Made by a program: the position numbers and the translations under genes | Shown here: positions 33,247 through 43,939 of the stretch, one piece after another | Numbering within the stretch: the stretch's first letter is position 1 | How the letters are laid out: every line of letters begins with the position of its first letter | Assembly (NCBI GenBank): GCA_900073065.1 | Contig: FJOG01000036.1 | Coordinates: forward strand, 373,086-437,085 | Source of the DNA: Phialocephala subalpina | Taxonomy: Eukaryota > Ascomycota > Leotiomycetes > Helotiales > Mollisiaceae | Direction of reading: 5' to 3' | Length of the DNA stretch: 64,000 nucleotides | Notes under the pieces: generated by a model | Databases searched by the model: none | The model's input: only the letters and a program-made list of their open reading frames with translations | What the model was told of the DNA's origin: nothing

Positions 33247-34077
33247 ATTGAGCAAGGCTGTGATGGGAAGGGCATGAGGTAGCTGGATTTCGAGATATCA
33301 ACTATCGGTTCGAATCAAGGTGACTGGGGATGCACCGCGGGGCTTCCTAACAGGAGTTTCAGCGAAGTGACTGATGGATGTCGTGAGGATGGATGTTGTG
33401 AGGGAAGGAAGTTCAAGCCTGGAAGACTCGACACAACGCCCATGCAGGCTCGCTTGGCGAGTGACATCCTAATTGGCTGCACCACCAACCGTCATGGTAT
33501 GAGACTCTCCTTCTTGATTCGTCAATAACAAAACCGTCAGGATAAGCTGGGATCTACCATGCATGCATGCCAACCCGCATGCACCAAGTTGCTATTGGAC
33601 GAGGACGAAACCGTCAAGTCGAAAGTAGGACATGGCTAGCCTTGCTGCAGCATCGTGTGAAGATTGTCACTCTCATGGAGGGATGACTACACTCGTACGG
33701 AATTTTGGAGCACTTGAGCCCCAAGGTCCAACTTCTGACTGGCGCATTTCAAAACCTTCAGATCTCATTTCAGATTTCGCTCTCATTCGAGCTTCACAAA
33801 ACCGTCATCGGGTTTGTAATGGGCAACAATGGATTCTCCGCCTCAGAAGCGTTCTCGACGGGGTGCACAACATGATCGCAAGACTTATAAAGACTATACC
33901 ATGCTTCTCCTTGAATGCGTTTCGTTCTCTTCTCCAGAGTATCACAAAAACGTCTACCTTCCTGCATATATTTCGTTACTCTTGAGACATCAAGACTAAG
34001 AGTACACCTGCCTTTCTTCTGTCAGCGATCACAGCGCCCATCCCTTCCATACACTTCTCTGCAACTTCATCTTCGCC
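33247..34077. other. divergent intergenic region
   Basis: 830 bp between the Clr5-ankyrin gene (-) and the hypothetical gene at 34078 (+). A 117-codon frame at 33632-33985 lacks any recognisable feature and is not called. Pyrimidine-rich sequence just before 34078 suits a promoter. Confidence 0.45.
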
Positions 34078-34782
34078 ATGGCACCAGAAAGAAAGCACCG
34101 AAGATCTGGCAGAAAACACACGTCGGTCCAAAAAGGCGGATGCCAAGGAGTTGTCAACGGTGTTAGTGTCGACAGCGCCAATGTGGATGGTACCAATGCC
34201 GCAGGTGACCATACCTCTGCCACCTCTAGCAGAAATGCCGCCCTTCAACAGCCGTCTCAAACATACCCCGCCGAGTTAACTCAACACACCACCATTTCAA
34301 ACACCATCCTCCAAGCCTCCACCTATGCAACCTTACAAAGCATCCCTCGGCCATGGGCTCAAGATGCTGTCAGTTCTAGCACCCTAGCTGCCATTGGATT
34401 CCATGAGCAGCTATACCCCGTCGATGAGGTTGCACCAATTGGAACATGGCAACATAAAAGCATCGACCACCAGTCCTGGCATACCAGTCAAGGTCCATGG
34501 GCACAAGATGCTTCGAACTTCAGCACTGCTGCAGATGCGAATGGAATCACGCCAATGCTACGATGGCAGCAAGAGAACGTCAACAGTCAACCTTGGCATG
34601 CCATGCAGGGTGTATACAATCACAATCATAATGAGGAAGACGTGTCAAACAGCCAGCGAGAGTATGTAACAAATAATGATGGACAGGATATCAATGGCTT
34701 GCAGGAACAGGATGACGACATGAACAGCATGGCTTGTAATGCTTCTGATGCTTGCGGTGCTTGGTCTGAGACTACCTTTTGA
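34078..34782 (+). CDS. hypothetical low-complexity protein with internal repeat
   Basis: Intronless, 234 residues, ATG preceded by a pyrimidine-rich stretch and in good context (gccATGGCA). The N-terminus is basic (PERKHRRSGRKHTS), the rest is rich in Asn, Gln, Ser and Thr. Two tandem copies of about 50-55 residues are visible, each starting PWAQDA..(S)ST and ending WQ...QSWH or QPWH..QG. No signal peptide, membrane helix or known domain. The basic N-terminus and polar repeats could suit a nuclear or disordered regulatory protein, but this is a guess. Confidence 0.5.
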   Translation: MAPERKHRRSGRKHTSVQKGGCQGVVNGVSVDSANVDGTNAAGDHTSATSSRNAALQQPSQTYPAELTQHTTISNTILQASTYATLQSIPRPWAQDAVSSSTLAAIGFHEQLYPVDEVAPIGTWQHKSIDHQSWHTSQGPWAQDASNFSTAADANGITPMLRWQQENVNSQPWHAMQGVYNHNHNEEDVSNSQREYVTNNDGQDINGLQEQDDDMNSMACNASDACGAWSETTF

Positions 34783-35194
34783 AGGAGATTATATAATCAT
34801 GTTGGAGTCGCTGCAAATACATGAAGGAGGAAGGATTTTTTTTGTTATGGTTAGGCTTCAGTGCGCTATCTCTCGCTAGTATGTAGGTATACTTTAATAC
34901 CATCGAAGGAACTACCCCTTTAATTCAAAGCTGTGACGAATCAAATGATCTATAATGAATGCCTCCTCTTATCAAACAACCCCCATCGCCCCAGCACCGT
35001 GAATTCACGACACAACAATCTTGGCACCGCCCCAAGGAGGGTTTATAGGCACAAACTGAGAGCCTCCACGGCCTCCACTGCCTCCAAGGCCTCCATCCAG
35101 GCGCAAAATGACTATGGGAACATCATTTTGCTCTTGATGATATATCTGATGGGGAAACAAGCGAAGATTCCTCCCAAGTGAAGTATACCCAGAT
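34783..35194. other. convergent intergenic region
   Basis: About 410 bp between convergent genes. It contains a short run of CCTCCA-type repeats (about 35065-35098). Nothing else seen. Confidence 0.4.
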
Positions 35195-36983
35195 CTACTT
35201 GCTTGAAGCCTTGGCCAACGGCGTTGCCTCTTCTGCGGCTGGTTCTTCTCCCTCTAAAACAATCTCCTTGCCATTGGTCCCTTCAGTCACCCAACGACTA
35301 GCAACACATGCCAGTACACCAAGACAGGCAAGACACCAGAACCCTAATCCGACCACCCCGATGTCTAAACCTTTGCCGAAGATTGCAAACGCGATTATTG
35401 GGAAGACTGATCTGCTCAGGTTCCCGATTACCGTTCCAGCCGTATGGATGGTGCCTCGAACAGAAGGATGAGGAGTACAATCATTGATAAGCAAAGTCGT
35501 TGCTGGCGTGACGCCGGTCCTCCCAATGATGAAGAGCAGGAGAACAAAGCCCACTGCAAGCCAGACCAAGACAGTCTTTCCGCTCTGAAAGTTTGCTGAT
35601 CCCACGAGGGCCGGATATGGAGCCAATGCGTAGGCGAGTGGAAACACATATAATGCTGATCTCCATATGTTCACAGTTCCAAACTTATCGTTCAATCTGG
35701 GATAGATGACGAGCTGTAAAGTGACGCCTATTGCCCCCAGGGTGGACATTGCGAATCCAACGTCACGCGGCTGCATGCCTAGACCACCGCTGAAGATGAA
35801 AGGTGGGTGTTGGTGCTTCGAGTCTTCCACGGGTGTGCTTAGGAATATTGCCCAGAGATTCGTAAAGGTTGCGATATGGCCGGCGATGATGAAGTGAGCA
35901 AGCATTGTGCAGCAAACATTCCAGGTCCAGATGCGGGAGAATGGAAGTTTCGCCTTCTTCTTGGGTGGTAATTGGGTTTCAATGTGCTGGGAAAGTGGTG
36001 ACAGCTTGACGGGAGAATCAGGCTCATCCGAGTCAAGAGCAGCATAGTTGTGATCCATGGACGTGTCTCTCTTGGAGAGCTTGGTCCAAAGTCGTCTAGC
36101 CAGACTTCCCTCTGTATGTTTGAGACTTTCATGGGTTTCTTTCAAGCCAAAGAACACCCCGATGAATGCAATGGTATATATAGCAGCTGCGAAGATATTG
36201 GGGAGCGCGTAAGGGTATGCTTTGAAGGTTCGAGCCCCGTCTTGTGAGCTAAGCAGTCCACCAACGAGAGGACCTAGAAGCATTCCGGCATTCGCGAATA
36301 GTGGTAGGAGGAGGAGAGCTCGTGTTCGGAAGCTACATCTTGTCAACAAACTTCACGATCTGGGTCGTAAGACTCACCGTTTCTCTGGATTTAACTCCGC
36401 CACAACACATCTGACAATGCCAACGTTGCTGCTCATAGCACCACCGAACACCTGCCACGCCACTGCTGATACAAAGGTCTTCGAGAATCCGTATCCAATG
36501 CATGCCAAACCTGTTCGACATCAGCAAAAGAATTGGGAGCTGTTGAAGAGAATTACCCGAACTCAACAGTCCAATCATCAACACAGTCTTCCTTCCACCC
36601 CATTCTGAATCTGCGAGTCGGCCCCAAAGCATGCCGGTGCATACCTGAGCAGCTGTCTTCGACCCCACAATTATCCCAGCCTGGGTCGAGATCATGGATT
36701 CCGAGGCAGATGGATTGAAATATTTGAGTTGGTAGAACATATAGGTCTGCGAGGTCAGAACCATCTTTGCTCATTCTTGGTGACCTACCTGGATGGAAGA
36801 TGCAGCGAGAGGATCTGCTAGTCGCGCAATACATAAAAGGGCAAGCTGCTTCTTGTTTGGCAGACTCGCATAGGAGACTTTCTCCTTTGCTCTTGCCTGT
36901 GCCTCAACATCGCCGTTTACGATTAACGGCTCTTGCTGATGAGCGATCGATTCTGATACTGCAGCTTGGGGATCGGAAGACAT
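35195..36983 (-). CDS. major facilitator superfamily transporter
   Basis: Four exons: 36983-36789, 36746-36557, 36510-36378, 36332-35195, with introns of 42, 46 and 45 bp; 551 residues. Joins: SSIQ-TYMFYQL, LLSSG-LACIGYGF, NPEK-RFRTRALL. The first half has the MFS motif A GRLADSEWGGRKTVLMIGL, the conserved GAMSSNVGIVRCVVAEL and GMLLGPLVGGLL. A long hydrophilic loop (about residues 245-315) divides the two six-helix bundles. The second half has PRDVGFAMSTLGAIGVTLQLV and GRTGVTPATTLLINDCTP. It resembles the DHA1-like/ZIFL-type fungal transporters. Plasma or vacuolar membrane proton-driven export is the usual role; substrate unknown. Confidence 0.9.
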
Positions 36984-37706
36984 GATGAGATTGCAATAAC
37001 ATGGAGGCAGCACAGCCTTCTTGGGAGAGGGAGATAGATTATTATGTAGACCACTTCCATTCAATGCCGCATTTCCATGATGACGAATCCTCAAATTCTA
37101 CCCCGCTTGGAGTGCAGACCAATTCAATGTGCATAGAATGAAGTCGACGTGGTAGTGGTATCTTCACATGTATGAGGATGTCTCTACCCACGTGTGATTG
37201 ATTAGATCTTGATGATCTGCAATCACGAAACCAGAAATTGATGCTAACCAAAACTTTCTTGATTGGAGACTTCGCTTGTAGGGTGCATCGCAATCTTTTC
37301 TTGCTTGGGGACCTTGGAATACCGCGACTGTAGTATAAGAAGAGGATATCGAGGAATAGGAGTGATGTATGAACGTGGTACTCGAAAGACCAACCTTATC
37401 GCCGGCTAAGGCCGAGTGGCCGCAGCAAACGCCTTCGCCGCACCATCCTTTTCGACCCCACTGTCGCGAATCTACTTCGTCGCAATAATTTAGAAGACGA
37501 CCCCATCTCTTCTGCTCTCCTCAAAGACCCTCACTCAGTCCTATCCACTCAACACGTCAACTATGCGACAATTGTTGTCTTATCCACAATGTCTTATGCC
37601 AACCCAGCCCATAAAACACCGACATTCCGGAAGAGGTGGCATAACGTCCATCCCTATGTGCCGGAACGACTTCATAGTTTAGTGGTCTCAAATCTCTACC
37701 ATATAA

Positions 37707-37813
37707 ATATTGTGGAGGGGTAAACCTCTTGGAGTCAATTCTAGTGTCTGCGAACCACATAGAAAGCTGCCTAAAGAACTAAGAATACAAGATGCCAGAT
37801 CTCTTAATATATC
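37707..37813. repeat. 107-bp dispersed repeat, copy 1
   Basis: Near-identical to 56218-56324 (starts atattgt, contains ggggtaaacctctt and tctgcgaaccacatagaaag). Weaker similarity continues beyond (ccacgtga, ccctgccacaatat versus ccctgccacagtat). Probably the preserved end of a degraded transposon; both copies border AT-rich blocks. Confidence 0.85.
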
Positions 37814-37859
37814 TTCACCAAACCACGTGATACACCGCCCTACCATTCTGCCCTGCCAC

Positions 37860-38270
37860 AATATATAAAGTTATAATTAGATTGCTATTATTCTTTAGCT
37901 ATTTCTTTATAAGGGTTCGGTTTATAATAAGAAAATATTATAATTATAATCATATTATTATTAATAAGATTATTAATAATATTAAAAAAATTTTCGATTA
38001 TTCCTTTTTATTTTATAATAATAATTGGTTTATCTCCAAATTTCGAGATTATAATACGAAGCTCCTATTAAAAAAAAAAATATAATTCCAAATTTTAAAG
38101 ATATAAAATATAAAATAATTTTTATATTAAATTTATCCAGATAAAATAAAAGGAAAGTATATAATACGCGAAGCATCTTAATAAGCGAAGGAAGTGCTTA
38201 TATAATATCATATTTACAGTTAAAGTTACGCTAACTTAATCGTATTATATTACATATTATACGAAACTCA
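37860..38270. repeat. AT-rich block, probable RIP-degraded repeat
   Basis: Sequence almost devoid of G and C, made of short AT runs. In this kind of genome such islands normally are transposon copies destroyed by C-to-T mutation. No recognisable coding remnant. Confidence 0.6.
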
Positions 38271-38874
38271 CGTGAACTGTAGCGTTCTTCCAGAAGGTTC
38301 CAAAAACAGACACGTACGTGTCTGCTTTTGCACGGAGCTGCCACTCAAATCGTCCCAATACTATCCCCATGAAAGGAACGGAGGAAAGCAATGAGCGATG
38401 GCGCCGTGAAGCCCTTGCAGAGGCTTTTCCGCCGGGAGCATAACGACTATCGAGTATCCACAAACAGGTTTCCGGGGCATGCTGACCAATTTTTACCTAT
38501 ACCACTGAATCATATAACTATAGCCGTTTCCCAGCCTCCTTAAAATATCACTCACTTTTGCGTTTATGCAGCTGCGTGCCTGCTGTACATGCTGATGTAT
38601 GTTCTTCCTCACTACAAGATGCATAGAAAGACGATGCATGGCTCGCTCGAAATAGCCAGATAGATAGCCGCCATGATCTTCTGAAGTGTCTGGCCGCGAT
38701 TGGCTGGTCTCGCGCGGTCGTTATGATGATGTACGACGACACCATGCCATAAGGCTATCGTCCAGCTAAGCCGTAGATCTCGCTTTACTCCCATCTCAAC
38801 AAATCTATACATACTACGAGAATCATTCACTGACATTCTTTCCTTCAGATATCCTCTCGGGTCCTGTCTAAATA

Positions 38875-40060
38875 ATGCGCTTACTACAATACAACGACGA
38901 TGGAGAGTTCAGCCTGACGGAGTTCTTCGACAATATTCCCCCATATGCTATACTCTCGCACAGATGGGGACCCGAGGAGGTCACCTTCAAGGATATGATA
39001 GAGAGAACTGGAACAAGCAAGGCTGGCTTTGACAAGATCCAGTTCTGCGGAGAACAAGCCAGACGCGATGGCTTACATTACTTCTGGGTGGACACATGCT
39101 GTATCGATAAATCGAGCAGTGCCGAGCTCACAGAGGCTATAAACTCTATGTTTCGCTGGTACTGTGATGCGGCGAAATGCTACGTCTTTTTATCGGACGT
39201 TTCGAGACCGACTGTCGATGGTGGGAACCGATCCCATCAATATCCCTGGGAACCGGCAATCCGACGAAGCAAGTGGTTTACACGAGGCTGGACTCTTCAA
39301 GAGTTAATTGCTCCGAAATCAGTTGAATTCTTTTCTAAGGACCGGGAGTTTATAGGAGACAAGGAATAGCTAGAGCGACATATCTGCGAGGTAACCGGAA
39401 TTCCTAGAAAAGCACTTCGAGGAAGCCCTCTAGCCGATTTCAGTGTGGCCGAACGAATGTCATGGATAGAAGCTCGTCAGACAACTCGCAAAGAAGACAT
39501 GGCATACTCATTACTAGGCATTTTCGACGTCTCTATGCCGCTAATCTATGGCGAAGGTAGAGAAAAGGCGTTCAAGCGGGTGCAGGAGGAGATCAACAAA
39601 CATTCAAAGGGTTTCGATCAAGAACTGCAAGGAGCCCAACACATTATCGTCTGCTATAAGTGTCCGTACTTCTTTAGTGTCTGAACAGAGAACTATAAGG
39701 TTGGTATGACTAATCTTGTCAGGCGTTAGGCGGCGAAGATGGACATTATGCCAACGATCCCCACTGTTTCAAATGTAAGTTTTCTGGTGCTTGCAAAACT
39801 CAATCTTTACTGACAGCTGCAGGTGGAGAATATGGCCATTATGCCAATGATCCCCATTGTTACAAATGTAAGTTTCCGGGGGCTTGCATGCACTCGGCCT
39901 TGACTGACACTTATAGGCGGAGAATATGGCCATTATGCCAATGACCCCCATTGTTATAAATGTAAGTCAATTGTGATTTCTAGTGAATTGACACTTATTA
40001 ATGTCACTGGAACTGCCAGGCGACCGCTGGGGTCATTTCGCATATGCCTGTCAGATATGA
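38875..40060 (+). CDS. HET-domain protein with zinc-knuckle repeats (in-frame TAG)
   Basis: Short HET type that starts MRLLQYNDDGEFSLTEFFDN and continues YAILSHRWGPEEVTFKDM, HYFWVDTCCIDKSSSAELTEAINSMF, KWFTRGWTLQELIAP. A TAG at 39367-39369 interrupts the frame after IGDKE; the downstream LERHICEVTGIP and MAYSLLGIFDVSMPLIYGEG are conserved and in the same frame. The first exon ends at 39661, followed by exons 39730-39774, 39823-39867, 39917-39961 and 40020-40060. All introns are phase 1. The three 45-nt exons each encode CGEYGHYANDPHCYK-like units. The last exon makes CYKC-DRWGHFAYAC, a perfect C-x2-C-x4-H-x4-C zinc knuckle. About 320 residues if the TAG is read through or is an error. Either a recent pseudogene or a polymorphic allele. 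Confidence 0.8.
39730..39961 (+). repeat. tandem exon-intron repeat (93-94 bp unit)
   Basis: Three successive 45-nt exons with their introns form a tandem array of period 93-94 bp. Exons two and three differ at only three of 45 positions, and the introns between units are also alike (gtaagtttt/cc.gg.gcttgca... tgac). Because each exon is symmetrical (phase 1-1), units can be gained or lost without a frameshift. Confidence 0.85.
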
Positions 40061-40310
40061 GATTTCTTCGGAGTTATTCAACGGTCATTGGTCGGACGTC
40101 AGCAGTTTTTCTTTATTAGCTTTGGAACTTTGTTTAAGTTTAAATTACATCGTAATTACCCAAGTATTATGGCAGGTGTAAGAACTAACTTACGAGAACG
40201 CAACTCGAACCTCGAAGCACGATCAATTACGCCATGTCTTCTTATTTTTATCAGGCTCCCTTCTAGGTTGTTCGCTCTCTAACTGCATTGGCAGAAATTC
40301 TGTACTCACT

Positions 40311-42101
40311 TTACAATAAAGTAATAGTCCTAAGGTCGTTTCCGTCCGTCGGCCAGGCTTCCCCATCCATAATTCCATGAACGTAGCCATGTCCAACAAG
40401 ACGGAACTGACTGCCGATAGGCGATAATACAAGTGGCATTTTCAGACCCGCCACAACAGCTACTACGTCGCCTAGAGAGACCTTGCCCTGAGCTGTTCCC
40501 ATCCGAGCGTCCTTTGTCAAAAACAGCCTCTTGCCTCGTGAGGCAATCCATGCATGGTGATGAAATTTTCTCAGTCTAAAATCACTCCCCTCTCCGCCAG
40601 GATGGAGAGTCCTCGTGCACCAGATTCTATTCATTATGTCCTTATGTTCCTGAGTTTCCTCCTTTAGAACTGTTTGTTTGTTTCCAAAAGTGCGTCATAC
40701 CACCTCTTAAATGCCAGTTTATCCTCATAGATTTTCTTGGGGTCAAGATTTGAACAACGTGTTTTCGCTTCCACGTCAAAATCCGGCGAGTCTTGCAGAA
40801 TGGTGAAGTAGAAGTCATCAACAGCCTCTGGTTTAATGAGACTCTCATGGACGCATTGTGCCCACTCACGAAATACCTGGTACCCCTGCCATCTATCCTC
40901 AGCTGATTTGGGGTATAAATGTATTTCTGGCTCGAGACAAGTAAGGAATGGTAACTCATCAAAGAATGGCACAAGCCCGCCAGTCCAAGAGACAATATCG
41001 ATAATCGTACCACGTAGTGTAAGCGCTCTGAGATTGCTATCGATGTTGAACAGGGGGGAGGAATGTAGAGATCAAGAAATAAGCAGATTCCATAGAGACC
41101 AAATACACTGTCCTTAGGTTCGCTTGATTCCCTGTTCCGAGCATTGACGAAAATATCTAATAGTTGTGGTCTGCTGCTGTCGCTAGGGTTGAAGTGCAGG
41201 AATTGCAGCGATGAATCTAGGAACCACGATGAACGCCAGCGCTGTACTTGTGATTGTACCTTTATGAAGGTGCCCAGAGCGTCGTATAGAACAGTGTAAT
41301 GGTCAAATGTATATTTGTGCATAACGTCCATAGCACGCGTGATCGTCTTCCACTCCATAGTTTCGTCTCCGTAATAGATAAATGCAGAGCTTGGATTTAA
41401 TGCGATTTCCTGCAGTGTCCAGACCCGTGTGAACCACGGGTGACAGAAGAATCTCTCCATCAGACTCCACCTACAACCGGAGGAGACCAGCTTTTGTGGC
41501 TTTGAGTCTTCCACTATTTAGCTTTCTTTACATCAATAAGACAGCTGGGCTTACCTTCGCGGATGTTATCGAAAACTCTCTGTAATTGGCATCCGCTATC
41601 TGTATCTGTCGGATTATGCATTGCAAGTTCCCGGATATACTTTAGCGTGAGCAAGCCATCTCTCGTAACATGATCCCCAAGCCAGACAAGCACTCTTTGG
41701 GCGAGAGAGTATACAAATCCCATATTGGCAATCTGGCGTTCTTTGTCTTTTATAGAGGATTGATCAATGCAGATGGCATCTATCCATATGTACCGAACCT
41801 CGTTGGGAAGTCGCACTCTGCGGAGTGCCGCGCTGGTATTGGCTGTAAGATTCAATCTTGAGAGGATGTTATCTTTGCAACGGAAGATAATGAAATGGTT
41901 TGGGGAAGGGCTTTGCCCTTCCCATGTGTACGAAATCGCCTCATATCTCAACAACGGACCCTTTGCCGTGTCCAGGTTGGCGACGAAAATTTCACCCTGA
42001 AGCTCCGCTTCAGGATCCGTTGTTGGCTTCAGCCTGATTATTCTTGTCAGGAGACCGTTCATTGGTAGAGGATCGTATTTATACGCTGATTTCATCTTCA
42101 T
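40311..42101 (-). pseudogene. HET-domain gene with two frameshifts
   Basis: Exon 1 is 42101-41555, a 41-bp intron follows (41514-41554), exon 2 starts at 41513; the join reads NIRE-VEDSKPQKLVSSG. HET core: YEAISYTWEGQ, VRYIWIDAICIDQSSIKDKERQI, VYSLAQRVLVWLGDH, HPWFTRVWTLQEIAL, PKDSVFGLYGI. The frame is lost in a run of six G (+ strand, 41053-41058) and resumes as LFNIDSN...GGLVPFFDELPFL. It is lost again in an (AAAC)n repeat near 40675 and resumes as VLKEETQEHKDIMNRIW, ending with the standard LVGHGYVHGIMDGEA at 40311. Both breaks are in slippage-prone sequence, so this could be a functional gene with assembly errors or a young pseudogene. Full length would be about 590 residues. Confidence 0.8.
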
Positions 42102-42918
42102 AAAGATACAGAGACAAGCAACTTTGTAGGAAACCTCTCAAGAACCACAGTAAAACATGCGATGCTTGACTATGGGGTGGTGATGTAGTCGATTTTCGTT
42201 GCTGATTTTCGTGCCTGGACCAACTACGCCAGGCATTGAAGTCATTACTAAGCTGGATGTGGCGCACTTGGTGCACCAGTACCTCCAGCCACTGTTGGCC
42301 TTTATGCCTAAGGCTTTAAAGCTGAAATTACGGCGTAAATATTGCGGGGTTGTGTTGCACTAACCAAAATCGTCACTCGCTTTAATCCGAGGTATAGATC
42401 CGCGTGGCGATCATGCATGAATTTGCGTGCTATAATAGCCATAAGGCTGATGATGATTTCCTGTATAAGTGTTAGGCCTTAGAGCTCGGATAAGACTCTT
42501 TTATAAGTATTGGGATAGTATAAACTTAGTGGTAAAGCTGTGATAAAGAAAGTCTACTACGTTATAAAAGGAAACTCTTTGCAAATTAGTCGTGAGGGCG
42601 ACGATACGAAACGTGATTTTCTAGTTAGAAGGGTTTAAAGTGTTTAGGAGTAGCCACGGAATATAATTTATAAGAAAATATAAGAGATATTAAGGTGTGT
42701 ACTGTACAGATTTTAAGATGCTTGAAATTAAAGTACTTCTCATTTTTTCCGGCACGTAGGGTTTTCCGCTACGTAGGGATAAACGTTAGCAATGTGAATC
42801 CAGAACTCTCGCAGCCTTCTAGAACAGCGCTGTACATATAAATGTACGTGAATGCCAACAAGCAAGCGCAAGCCTCCTTCCACTTCCCAAGACAGCTAGT
42901 TTACTAACACGAAAAACC
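42102..42918. other. intergenic, no gene seen
   Basis: About 800 bp between the HET locus (-) and the F-box gene (+). AT-leaning with short frames only; no match to other parts of the window. Confidence 0.45.
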
Positions 42919-43459
42919 ATGGCTAAAGAGACACCGCATCAGATCTTCCTGGTGCCTGAAATTTTAGAAGCTATATTTCTGCAATTGCCAATTCAAGACC
43001 TGCTTGTAAATGCACAACGAGTAAGCCATGCTTGGAAGACCAACATAGATTCATCTGTAGTGTTGCAGCAAGCTCTCTTCTTCCAACCCNNNNNNNNNNN
43101 NNNNNNNNNNNNNNNNNNNNNNNNNNNNNNNNNNNNNNNNNNNNNNNNNNNNNNNNNNNTCACCCACCCCTTCCTCTCCACAACACCCATCCTTCAACCC
43201 TCTCCTACAGAAAGCCTTCCCCCCTTGGTTCAAAACAACGCATGACACTTATAGGGGAGCGAGAGTCGTCGCTTCCCTCCCCTGGGCCTCCTCTCCAGAA
43301 GCACAAGTGGCTTTTATGCGCGCAGACGCCTGCTGGAGGAAGATGCTACCTTGTCAGCCTGCAAGGAGAGTGTTTGAGGTAGTGGGGAAGAAGAATATTC
43401 AGAAAGGGATTTTTGAGTCGAACGGGAGGGTGAGGTTTGAGGGTGGTGTTAGGATGTGA
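42919..43459 (+). CDS. F-box protein interrupted by an assembly gap
   Basis: Good start context (aaaaccATGGCT). Residues 10-50 form an F-box: IFLVPEILEAIFLQLPIQDLL, NAQRVSHAWKTNIDSS. A run of 70 N (43090-43159) hides about 23 codons and possibly a frame change. After it the matching frame continues as NPLLQKAFPPWFKTT, FMRADACWRKMLPCQP and GRVRFEGGVRM, ending at 43459. That C-terminal pattern (xxASWRxMLxxQPP) is typical of a large fungal F-box family, so the two sides belong together. Around 180 residues visible. F-box proteins recruit substrates to SCF ubiquitin ligases; the target is unknown. Confidence 0.75.
43090..43159. other. assembly gap (70 N)
   Basis: Undetermined bases within the F-box gene; true length may differ. 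Confidence 0.95.
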
Positions 43460-43939
43460 GCTCGAATCGAACCGTCAATGTCTCCGTTCGCCCAACTTTG
43501 TCATCCATCATGCAATCATCACCCTGCCCTGCAGTGGCCGTGGCCGTGGCCGTCGCTACTGCCGTCCGCCTCACTTTCTCAGTAAGGCCTGGCCAACGAA
43601 CCAAGGGCCACGTGGGCACCACGAAAACTCAGCTGTAGCCTGTTGGCAGTCTCCGTTTGGAACGGGCCAATGAGAAAGGACAACGCAGTTGGAGAGTACA
43701 TCGTGTGATTACCTCCGCACGATATTTTCAGACGTCCGAACCCTACTTGATCACAAATGACAGACTTGCGGGTGGAGAACCACTCCTCGCTGTTGTTCCC
43801 CGCTTCGGCATTAAGTGGTTGGTGTGGGGGGCTGGATTGTGATGGAGTATAAAGGTATGCAGGAGCCAGGCACACATTCAGTTCTTTTCCTGTTGAAATA
43901 GCGTGTGTGAGTTGGATTCATACAAGGGGAGGTATAGAG
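43460..43939. other. intergenic, promoter-sized
   Basis: 480 bp between two + strand genes; includes a short gtggcc-type repeat (about 43533-43552) and a TATA-like gagtataaagg at about 43846-43856 that fits the C2H2 gene starting at 43940. Confidence 0.45.

Larger units (their letters stand above)
36984..38874. other. gene-free region with repeat and AT-rich block
   Basis: 1.9 kb without a supported gene. It includes a 107-bp dispersed repeat at 37707-37813 and an extremely AT-rich stretch from about 37860 to 38270. The last 500 bp lead into the HET gene at 38875. Confidence 0.6.

Noticed and set aside
33632..33985. 117-codon + frame between the Clr5-ankyrin and hypothetical genes
   Set aside because: No recognisable feature and no good start context.
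36228..36245. ggttcgagccc, a tRNA B-box-like string
   Set aside because: Lies inside the MFS transporter gene and no matching A-box or cloverleaf is present.
39769..39951. 60-codon minus-strand frame over the zinc-knuckle exons
   Set aside because: Periodic shadow of the tandem exon repeat.
39730..39961. CRISPR-like array appearance of regularly spaced repeats
   Set aside because: Eukaryotic gene with splice sites at every unit; repeats are exons, not CRISPR spacers.
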